This document shows, piece by piece, positions 1-10,644 of a stretch of 64,000 bases of DNA (position 1 is its first letter; each line of letters begins with the position of its first letter). The notes beneath the pieces were generated by a model that made no database searches, was not told the DNA's origin, and saw only the letters and a list, made by a program, of their open reading frames with translations. Location of the stretch: contig NC_063058.1 in NCBI RefSeq assembly GCF_018812025.1, positions 19,770,297 to 19,834,296 of the forward strand. The letters run 5' to 3'. This DNA comes from Megalobrama amblycephala. Its lineage: Eukaryota; Chordata; Actinopteri; Cypriniformes; Xenocyprididae. The position numbers and the translations under genes were made by a program.

Positions 1-401
1 TTTTCTCCAAGGTGTGTTTTGTATATCCCGACTAGTTTACAGGAAAAAAGACATGTATTTGCATGAATGTGGTAGAGTGAAGAAACATCCCAGCGTGGAT
101 TTTGCCACTAATGAACTGTGCTCCTTTGTAATTGTTATCCAGATTATTTTTGCAAACCAAATGCCAAAAATGAAAGGACATTGGTCATTTTGTGTAAGAA
201 TAGAAATGTAGGTGTTTTGCAGCTTCAAAAGGTGTGTGTGTATAGAGATTGTGTGAATGCTAGTGCTTCAAAACATGACATTTCTTTTGAATCGGTTTCA
301 TTAGATCTTGGTAACAAAAAGGAACGAACTAACAAAACCATTGTCCAGTACACTGTGCCCATAATCTGTATTTGCAAGGTGTCTTCCCATGGACTGGCCT
401 A

Positions 402-407
402 AATAAA
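402..407 (+). terminator. possible poly(A) signal of an upstream + strand gene
   Basis: AATAAA followed after about 20 bases by a T/G-rich stretch, which is the usual layout of a vertebrate cleavage site. The first 400 bases hold no long reading frame and could be the 3' UTR of a gene that starts left of the window. Nothing in them identifies that gene, so this is a weak inference. Bases 430-890 hold nothing I can name. Confidence 0.3.
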
Positions 408-897
408 TTATTTCTGCATTCATGTGTATCTGTTTTGTTGCTGTTTCACTACAAGCATGACTGTAGCATAAGAAGTGCTAGGTTTGTTTTTACCTTGACT
501 TTTATCTTGATAAACCTAAAATGCCTGTGGTAAGTATATTTAATATTTTAAAACAAATTGTGTATTGTGTTTGTCTAATAATAGCAATGTTTTTACCAGC
601 AAGTGTATCAAACGTTTGAGGACTTTTATTTTGACTATGCTTTCGACGACTGCACATGTAACACTCCTGCTGATTTTTTTCAAAGCGTCCAAAGGGCAAT
701 ATGACACATTAGCAAGTAAGTAGATTAAAAACATCTCTTTTGTCTGTTTTAGTTTTTAGTTACAGCGTAAAGCTTATCATTATTCCGTCTTGAAATTTTA
801 TCGCCGTCTGTTTTGAAAAACCTTGAATGAGAGGCAACAGGTCAGCTGTGTTTATACGCAGGTTGTGTTTGGCTGAGATCAGAATAATCACTGGGAA

Positions 898-3327
898 ATG
901 GCCAACCCACTCCGAGCAGAGGTAGTGCAACTGTACAAAACTGTGAGTACACTGCCCCCTTCTGCTTGTAAATGCCGTGTGTGTCAGTATTTTTTTACAG
1001 TCTATGGTCAGTAACCTACGTCTGGATATTTTTCCTTAATGAATGTCTATTCAGTAACTTACCTACGGAAGAGGATTAGGGCCAAGCAATAATAAAAAAA
1101 AATAACACCATCTCGAGATTAAAGTTGTTAAATTTCGAGAAAGTCGAGATAAAATGTTGAAAATAAAGTCATTAAATTACGAGAATAAAGTCATTAAATT
1201 ACGAGAACAATTTCGTTAAATTATGAGAAAAAAAGTCATTAAATTACGAGAATAAAGTCATTAAATTACGAGAACAATTTCGTTAAATTATGAGAAAAAA
1301 AGTCATTAAATTACGAGAAAAAAGTCGTTAAATTACGAGAACAAATTCGTTAAATTATGAGAAAAAAGTCGAACGAATTTGTTCTCGTAATTTAACGACT
1401 TTTTTCTCATAATTTAATGAGTTTATTCTCAACATTTTATCTCGACTTTTTTCTCGAAATGTAACATTTTTCTCATAATTTAACGACTTTTTTCTCGTAA
1501 TTTAATGACATTATTCTCAACATTTTATCTAAACTTTTTTCTTGAAATTTAACGAGTTTTTTAACGAGTTTTTTCTCGTAATTTAATGACTTTATTCTTA
1601 ACATTTTATTTCGACTTTTTTCTCGAAATTTAACCCTTACCCTTGAGTCAAAGTGATTTCGTTTATTTTTATTTTTTGTGGGGGTGGGGGGTCCCATTAT
1701 TATTATTGTAGCAAAACAACTTATGTAGTCAATACACAAAACGACCTCCAAAAATATCTATTCACTCAAATATATTAATTGTAGTAAACAGTGACAACTA
1801 GCCCCAGTCTACCCAATACTACTAAAGGGTTAGTTCACCCAAAAATTAAAATTCTGACATTAATTTCTCTCTCTCATGTCGATCCAAACCTGCAAGACAT
1901 TCGTTCATCTTCGGAACAGAAACGAAGATCTTTTTAGTGAATTCTGAATGCTTTCTGTCCCTCCATTGACTGTCGACGCAACTACCACTTTTGAGCCCTA
2001 TCAAGGTAGTAAACATCATTAAAGTAGTCCATGTGACTCTAATGGTTTAAAGGGTTAGTTCACCCAAAAATGAAAATAATGTCATTTTTTACTCACCCTC
2101 ATGTCGTTTTACACCCGTGACCTTCGTTAATCTTCAGAAAACAAATTTTTTTTTATAAAATCTGACAGCTTAGTGAGGCCTCCATAGCCAGCAATGACAT
2201 TTCCTCTCTCAAGATACATTTATGTACTAAAAACATATTTAAATCAGTTCATGTTCAGTGGTTAATATTATAAAGCAACGAGAATATTTTGGTGCGCCAA
2301 AACGACTTGTTTAGTGATGGCTGATTTCAAAACATTGCTTCATTAAGCTTTGGAACAGTTTGAATCTTTTGTGTCGAATCATGATTCGGATCGCGTTCAA
2401 AACAGCCAAACTGCTGAAATCATGTTGCTTTGGCACTCTGAACTGCTGATTCTACACAAAAAAGATTCATAACACTCCGAAGCTTCATGAAGCAGCGTTT
2501 TTTGAAATCGGTCATCACTATATAAGTCGTTATATAAGTCGCACCAAAAATATTCTTGTCGCTTTATAACCTCATATGAACTGTTTCAAATATGTTTTTA
2601 GTACATTAATGGATCTTGAGAGAGGAAATGTCATTGCTGGCTATGCAGGCCTCACTGATCCATCGGATTTCAACTAAAATATCTTAATTTGTGTTCTGAA
2701 GATGAACGAAGGCCTTACGGGTGTAGAACGACATGAGGGTGAGTAATAAATTATATTATTTTCATTTTTGGGTGAACTAACCCTTTAAACCACTGGAGTC
2801 ACATGGATTACTTTAATGATGTGTTTACTACCTTTCTGGGGCTTGAAAGTAGTTGTTGCGTCGACAGTCAATGGAGGGACAGAAAGCTCTCAGATTTTAA
2901 CGATTTGTTTTCTGAAGATGAACAAAAGTCTTAAAGGTTTGGAACGACACAAAGGTGAGTAATTAAAGACAGAATTTTCATTTATGAGTGAAAGAATGCT
3001 TTAAATCAAGTCAGTCTTCTTTTATATTATGAAAATAAACAAAGTATAGGGGTATCTGTGACTCCAGGCAGTAGAAAGTCAAGTCATAATCCTGTCTTAT
3101 GATTCTTCTGCTTGAAGTTGCTGTTTCTTGGACGGGAGTATCCAAAAGGAGCCGACTATTTCAGAGACAGACTGAGGGCTGCTTTTGCCAAGAATAAAGA
3201 TGTGCGAGACCCAGAGAAGATCAAAGAGCTCATCAGCCGAGGAGAATTTGTGGTGAAAGAGCTCGAAGCGCTGTATTACCTCCGGAAGTACAGAGCTTTG
3301 AAGAAGCGATATTATGAAACAGAGTGA
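898..3327 (+). CDS. etfrf1: electron transfer flavoprotein regulatory factor 1 (LYR-motif protein, former LYRM5)
   Basis: Two coding exons, 898-942 and 3118-3327, joined in phase 0 by a GTGAGT...AG intron, give an 84-residue protein (human about 90). The start reads [15 protein letters not shown], close to mammalian ETFRF1; the second exon holds the [12 protein letters not shown] segment, the [15 protein letters not shown] helix and the [14 protein letters not shown] helix. LYR proteins are small mitochondrial helical proteins. ETFRF1 is known to bind electron-transfer flavoprotein and remove its FAD, damping fatty-acid and amino-acid oxidation. An LYK triplet stands where the family has LYR. 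The upstream frame of exon 2 lacks an ATG, so the start at 898 in exon 1 is preferred. The 2.2-kb intron is almost wholly transposon and satellite DNA. Its 3' end meets the RING gene on the other strand. Confidence 0.93.
1108..1640. repeat. large palindrome of a short AT-rich satellite (TTAAATTACGAGAA-type units)
   Basis: From about 1108 to 1375 the plus strand repeats units like AAAGTCATTAAATTACGAG many times. From about 1376 to 1640 the same units run in reverse complement (CTCGTAATTTAACGACTTT). The two arms of about 260 bases meet almost head to head, so the region could fold into one long hairpin. It lies in the etfrf1 intron. The small reading frames in it are translations of the repeat and not genes. 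Confidence 0.85.
1826..3000. mobile_element. fold-back TTAA-bounded element (Angel-like), split by a second copy
   Basis: The left end AGGGTTAGTTCACCCAAAA and a decayed right end are inverted copies. The internal halves also pair: left 1960-2045 and right 2790-2890 share, inverted, the blocks around GTCGACAGTCAATGGAGGGA and TACTACCTTTCTGG. The middle is interrupted by a related element at 2051-2784. The family resembles the short inverted-repeat Angel elements described from zebrafish; I use that name only by resemblance. Confidence 0.8.
2051..2784. mobile_element. TTAA-bounded Angel-like element nested in an older copy
   Basis: It begins AGGGTTAGTTCACCC and ends GGGTGAACTAACCCT, each side flanked by TTAA (2047-2050 and 2785-2788). 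Long internal arms are inverted, including the block with TGTCATTGCTGGCTATG. Removing it rejoins the two halves of the outer element. Confidence 0.85.
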
Positions 3328-3445
3328 AAAAAATCTCATGCTGCATGTGCCTGTCATTTACATAAACAATAGCGATAGTATGACTGTAAATAGCTGCATG
3401 TGTAATTTATTCTCCTAATTACATTACAAAAATTGTCACTATTAC

Positions 3446-3451
3446 AATAAA
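3446..3451 (+). terminator. poly(A) signal of etfrf1
   Basis: AATAAA about 120 bases after the etfrf1 stop codon. It lies only about 30 bases from the opposite-strand signal of the RING gene. Confidence 0.6.
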
Positions 3452-3479
3452 AAACAGGCAAAAATGTATAGAAAGTGAT

Positions 3480-3485
3480 TTTATT
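3480..3485 (-). terminator. poly(A) signal of the RING-H2 gene
   Basis: AATAAA on the minus strand (TTTATT on plus), about 260 bases after the RING gene stop codon, giving a short 3' UTR. The expected cleavage sites of the two convergent genes fall within the same 50 bases or so. Confidence 0.5.
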
Positions 3486-3746
3486 TAAAAATCAAATGCA
3501 AGTTTCGCTATTGCTAACAGTGTTGATTTGTTGCCACTGGTGTTAAATTCACATCTGATATGTTTTAGAAAAATCTTTCTAAATAATACAGTTGCTTGGC
3601 AGTGCCTTATGCTGGTTTGAACATCAGACAATATTATGCATTTAAAAAGCATTAAATAACACTCAAAAAAAAGACTGTTTAAAAGACAAATAGGGAGTCA
3701 CATGACCAGCTGTGAGGTAGAAACTGAGTCCTGAAGTTGTGTGCGC

Positions 3747-5169
3747 TCAAGAAAAACCACCACACTCTGATATATCCGCTCTGCAGATGGGACAGGTGGC
3801 GTTTTCCTGCAAGAAAAGTGAAAAATGATTAACAAAACACGACTTTGAAATGAATAATGGGATTGAGTTGTTAAAGTTAGCCAGACCTTTAGCCAGCGGT
3901 CGATGCATTTCACGTGGTAATCGTGGAGACATGGAAGCATCCTGAGCCGTTCTCCCGCCTTGTACTCGCTGAAACAGATCTGGCAGCTGCAAGGAGAGTA
4001 TGATTAAAATATTGCATTATGGGAAAATATCTCTTATGTGGCGTCCTGCTCTGTGACTTACTCTGTCTTTCCTGCGCTGTGTGCGGGATCGTAGGTTTTT
4101 ATGGGCAGCCGTTCGATCTCGGCCTTTGTCAGAGTGTTCTTGGATACTACAGCACCTTGTTGCTCCTCGAAAGCTAAGAGAGCCTTATAAAGCAATGAAT
4201 AATATCAGAGATGAGGAATCGCGTGATAATTATAGTCAAGCATGTGATTTCTGTGAATAAACCTAACTCAAACCTCATAATTATTTCCTTGGCTGTCATC
4301 AAACAAGTCCGTTTCTAAGCGAGGCTGTCTGCGCCGGGAATTATGTGTTCTGCTGGTTTGCCGGCGTCCCTGTTGTCTGCCTGTCCAATTCAAAGATTAA
4401 ATTTAAATACAAAAAAATAAAGAAATAAATATACATACACTGCCATTCAAAAGGTTTGGGGTCAGTAAGACTCATTTTTTTGAAAGAAATTAATGCTTTT
4501 ATTTGTTTTTAAGATGCATAAAATTGATAATAAAGAGATTAATAACATTATAAAATATTTGTATTTTATATAAATGCTGTTCTTTTGAATTTTCTATTCA
4601 TCAAAGAATCCTGAAAAAAAAGTATCATGTTTTTTGCAAAAATAACATTGATGATAATAAGAAATGTTTCTTGAGCAGCAAATCAGCATATTAGAATGAT
4701 TTTTGAAGGATCATGTGACACTGAAGACTGGAGTAATGATGCTGAAAATTCAGTTTTGCATCACAAGAATAAATTGCATTTTAACACGTTTTAATACTTA
4801 CTGTATATATTACTGATTATTTATTACAATATTACTGATTTTACAATATTTTAGATCAAACAAATGCAGATGTGGTGAGTATAAAACTTCTTTCAAAAAC
4901 ATTTTAAAAAATCTTACCGAACCCAACTTTTGACCAGCAGTGTACATATGAATATAAAAGGGCTGTTAGGCGATTCAAATTTTTAATCTAATTAATTACA
5001 TGATGTGGCGATTAATTAAATCACAAATTTAATTAATGAGACATTACCCCCAAAACATCATTCAAAGTTATTATTGTGTTAAATGAGAAAACCATCAAAA
5101 GCATAGACATGACAAAAAGTATCTTAATAAATAAATAAATAAATAAATTAATTAATTATATATATATAC

Positions 5170-5220
<51 letters not shown>

Positions 5221-8200
5221 TACAGTACAGTCCAAAAGTTTGGAACCACTAAGATTTTTAATGTTTTTAAAAAAAGTTTCGTCTGCTCACCAAGGCTGCA
5301 TTTATTTAATTAAAAATACAGTAAAAAACAGTAATATTGTGAAATATTATTACAATTTAAAATAACTGTTTTTTATTTGAATATATTTCACAAAGTAATT
5401 TATTCCTGTGATGGCAAAGCTGAATTTTCAGCATCATTACTCCAGTCTTCAGTGTCACATGATCCTTCAGAAATCATTCTAATATGCTGATCTGCTGCTC
5501 AAGAAACATTTAATGTGTACAATTGTACAAAATATTTGTGTACAATATTTTTTTTCAGGATTATTTGAAGTTCAAAAGAACAGTGTTTATCTGAAATCTA
5601 ATCTTTTGTAACATTATAAATGTCTTTACTGCCACTTTTGATTGAGTTAATGCATCCTTGCTGAATAAAAGTATTAATTTCTTTAATTTCTTTTCAAAAA
5701 AATAAAAATACAAATTCTTACTGACCCCAAACTTTTGAACGGTAGTGTATAATGCTACAGAAGCTTTGTATTTCAGATAAATGCTGTTCTTTTGAACTTT
5801 CTATTAATCAAGGAATCCTGAAAAAAAAAGTACACAACTGTTTTCAACATTGAAAATAATCATAAATGTTTATTGAGCAGCAAATCAGCATATTAGAATG
5901 ATTTCTGAAGGATCATGTGACACTGAAGACTGGAGTAACGATGCTGAAAATTCAGCTTTGCATCACAGGAATAAATTACTTTGTTAAATATATTTAAATA
6001 GTACACAGTTATTTTAAATTGTAATAACAATATTACTGTTTTTTACTGTATTTTTAATTAAATAAATGTAGCCTTGGTGAGCAGATGAAACTTCTTTTAA
6101 AAACATTAAAAATCTTAGTGGTTCCAAACTTTTGGACTGTACTGTATATATATATATATATATATATTTAACATAGAACTTATTACACCTAAACTTTTAT
6201 GGGGCGTTCACACCAGATGCGACTTGCGCGAATAAATCGTGTTATTAACACGTAGTTGGACGCTTGAACATTTGGAGTTTACTCGCTTCATTCACGCACG
6301 TGAAATTCATTTCACAACAGATGCAAATTCGCGTCATGGGAGGGGCTCTCCTTTAAATATATGTCAGACTCTTCCACTTCTTTCTGCACACTTCCTCTGA
6401 TTAAACACATCAACTCGTCAGCGGGAAAGTAGTTGTAAAATACGGTGAATAAGCCCAATTTGCTGGCTTTAGCTAGCTTGTAGTCTCAATATGTATATAT
6501 ATAGCTCAAATTGAGTAAAGAGCGTTTTTTACAACTTACCAGATTGTCCGACCTCCGAAGATCCTTTTTATTCCTGTTTCTATAAAAGTACGAGGTAACA
6601 CTTTACTTGAAGGGGTGTGCATAAGACTGACATGACACCTTCATAATCATGACATGACACGTGTCATGAATATGAAGGAGGTTTTATGAATGTTTATGAC
6701 AACTGTCATTAAATGTCATTCGCTCAATTATGTCATTTTTAATGCAAAGATGACATTGTTTGAGATGCCCGAGTTATGACAACTTGACATAAACCAATAC
6801 ATCATAACCTGTCAGTGTCTTTGTCATGACAACTTGACATCATTTAGCTTTATGGGTTAACATTACATTAAACTGTCATGTGGTTGGTTTTGACATTGGC
6901 TGTCATGAGGCCATTATAATAGTGTCATAAATATGTATCTTGAGCTCAAGTACAGTGGTACAAATTGAACTTGTCATTAAAATGTCATTAAGTGACAATA
7001 CTCTGACAAATAATTTTATAACAGCGTCATGACTATTTTTCATTTCATGTTTTTTTTTGTTTGTTTTTTTTAAGTTTCCACCAACAGAAGGTCAGATAAT
7101 AGACAATTTCAAATTTCGTAAAAAAGATTACACGGTTATAAAATAATGGTAACACTTTATTTTAGGGTCTTTTAACTAGTTGCTTATTACTATTAGCATT
7201 CATATGGCTAAAATATTGGCTATTTATTAATACTTACAAAGCACATATTAATGCCTTATTCTGCATGATCTTATTCTACATTCTTAATCCTACCCAATAC
7301 CTAAACCTAACAATTAACTATAATAAGCAGTAAATTAAGAGTTTATTGAGGGAAAAGTCATAGTTAATCGTTTATATACGTGTTCCCTATACTGAAGTGT
7401 TACCAAAATAATGTAATGTAATGTTAACCCATAAAGCTAAGTAGTTTTTTTAAGTTTGATAATTAATCGGCTATGTCATGTTTATGACAGGTTATGATGT
7501 TTTGCTAATGTCAAGTTGTCATGACAAAGACACTGACAGGTTATGTGTTGGTTTATGTCAAGTTGTCGTAACAAAGACATCTCAAACAATGTCATCTTTG
7601 CATTAAAAATGACATAATTGAGCGAATGACACTTAATGACAGTTGTCATAAACATGCATAAAACCTCCTTTATATTCATGACACGTGTCATGTCAAGATT
7701 ATGAAGGTGTCATGTCAGTCTTATGCACACTCCTTCAAGTAAAGTGTTACCAAGTAGGGAGATGTATCGTACATCTCCGGGTAACCACATACAGCGACGA
7801 TGATTTTGTCCTCCATTGTTGTTTTGGATTTCAGCCTCCGCTCGCTACGTCGTAATCACGTCATTACTAGAGCAAGCTCCTAATTGGTTAACGCGAATAT
7901 TCGCCAAAGTTCTGATTTTTCAACACACCTGAAACGCTCAATTCGCGCCGCAGGATGTCTATCACGTCTTTGCATTGACTTATCATGTAAATCACTCACG
8001 CTTAACGTTTCATTAGCGTCTGGTGTGAATGCACCATTAGGCTTCAATGGCCATGAGGGTGAGTAAATGATGAAAGAATTTTCATTTTTAGGTGAACTAT
8101 ACCTTTAATTGTTTTTTATTAATATGGAAATATGAAATAATTTTTTAAAAATTAAATGATACTCTAAATAAGACACTAAAACAGCCAGCAGGTGGCAGTA

Positions 8201-10589
8201 AATGTCCAAATGAGTAAGTCATTGAGTCATTCATTCATTGGATTCGTTTAAACGGCTGATTCATTCAGGAATGAAGTAAAAGGCTCTCTTTATGAATGGA
8301 CCAGGTCGGCGCAGCTCAACTTGCAAGTGCTGTATTCTGGCGTAGACGTACCAGAGGGGGTTAGTGCTCGCCTCAAACACACCACTACAAGTCAATTAAC
8401 CATCGTAAGGACTTAGAAAACCATTTATGAAGGTAAAAAAGCTACTTAGTTCTGCTTTAATTCAAATGAAATCATCAGGACAGAATCAAATGATTTCTAT
8501 TTGGGTATGTGATATGATCTATGGTGGCTTACGGGGTTGCTCTCCAAAGATGGCCTGCTGTAGCTCTGAAAGCTCGGCGGGTCCGTGTGAGAATGATGCC
8601 GAGTTCATCAATGAGGCCCACGGAGAGATCCAGCCCAAGCCAACATAGGGATCAACCTGCATGAAACCTGCATCAGTTTTTGTTTGCATATGATCACAGC
8701 ACCATCATTCAGCGCTCGGAAGAAAAACGGCAATACGAATAAAGTAAAAAACGCAACTGACCATATGGTTGTGGTTGTTTCTACTGCTCTGTTGCCTCTG
8801 CTGCTCCATCCGCTCCTCCATATCAAACTGTTCCTGCATACACCAGAATAACAGAGTTAGTCACTTCCTTTTGTTTCTCGATAAGGACCAGGACCGCGAG
8901 TCTTACCTGAAGGCTTCTGGCATACGCCTCATCCTCAGCCATCTGAACGGAGCGGACCATGCTCTCAACTGCTACATCATCAGCGTCATCCTCTATGATG
9001 ACAATATCTTCTGGTATCAGACATACAGGTGAACTGGCTGGTCCTTGCATTCTCTTTGCTATAAACGAACAGAAAGACTCATTATAGAAAGGTCAATGAG
9101 GAATATCCAAACATGTGGGTCCTGGTCATCTGTACCTGCATCCATCAGTAAAGCGTCATCCTCTATGGAAAGTGACGGGGAGTGTGCTGTTGAACTTTTA
9201 GAGGCTTTAGATCTGGTCTTGCTCTTTTTGGACCTCTGTTCCCTCCCATTGCTTGTGTTTAGTGTCTTTTGCTTAGAGGTGCGCCCCGTCACTAGCAGCT
9301 CATTTAAATATGCTGGATCACTAGCTTGATCCAGTGCACATGTGGAAGACCCTGCTGAGGATGAAGGCTTGCAAGATGCAGAAACCTGAGAAGCAGAGGA
9401 GGTTGCTGGACGTGGAGACTCCAACCATGTAAAATCAGAGGGTAAAAGGGACGAGGCCGTTACAAATCCGTTTGCTCCCGGAGTAACACCGGAGAATCCG
9501 TGCAGTGCACTTGCATTTGAGTTCTCCAGTCTGCGCCGCTTCATTGTTCTTTGGGAGCTTGGAGTAGTGCTGAGGTATCCTGGAATGTGTTCTCGTCTTT
9601 CCCATTTTTTCCCATCCGAACAGGACGACGTCGCCTACAATTAAGAACAATGTTTTAATCGAGCATAAAACATTTATGAATTAAATTTCAAAATCTGAAT
9701 TGAATCTTCTGAATGGAATACTAGAATTTTGAAATGGCATACTTCTCTAAATTGCATACTGCTTACAATTAAAGGTGCTAAAGAGGATCTTTTCGTCGAC
9801 TGAGAAACCAAAGACTGTTACTGAGTTTTTGAAATGAGCGCATGCGTAAGAACAACCCCCCTCCTTTCAAGGAAACACCTCCCAAAACTCGTGCATGAGT
9901 ATTGGAACACGAGTGTTTGTTTACCACCGGCATTCGCTGTGTCGTGTTAGTGGATTCATTATGCCGGATTCACCGCAGGTAACTCATAATATGCAGTTGT
10001 TACTCCTGACAAAATCATTGCATGCGGCGCCTGTAGAGTGTGGAAAGTTACTGGAGAGCGCAGCCGCGCTCGTCTCTCACAAGGAACGTCATGGCAGTGA
10101 CTGATAAGCCAGAGGGCCAATCCGCGCACGTCTCTCACAAGGAACGTCATGGCAGTGACTGATAAGCCAGAGGGCCAATCCGCGCTCGTCTCTCACAAGG
10201 AACGTCATGGCAGTGACTGATAAGCCAGAGGGCCAATCCGCGCTCGTCTCTCACAAGGAACGTCATGGCAGTGACTGATAAGCCAGAGGGCCAATCGTTT
10301 ACGCGATGATCACGTAAACGATTGGCTGATGTTTTTAAGGCCCTACCTCGTGCACAGATGATGTATATTAATATTATTACTTTCAGTGCACCTAATAAAT
10401 AGTCTTTTAGTAAAGACAGTTTCAAGTAATATTGCAAAAATGTATAAAACAAAACATCCTCTTTAGCACCTTTAAGAAAAAAAAAATAGTATATGAAACA
10501 ATACTGCAGTATGTACTAATAATTCCTGATTACAGTTTACATATTACGTGTAATTAAACAGAATAATATAATGAATAATAATGTAATAA

Positions 10590-10644
<55 letters not shown>

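Noticed and set aside
1473..1751. 92-codon minus-strand frame with repeated KSLNYEKK
   Set aside because: It is a translation of the satellite palindrome.
10062..10296. CRISPR-like array
   Set aside because: The 58-base units are directly adjacent with no unique spacers, and the host is a vertebrate; it is a minisatellite.
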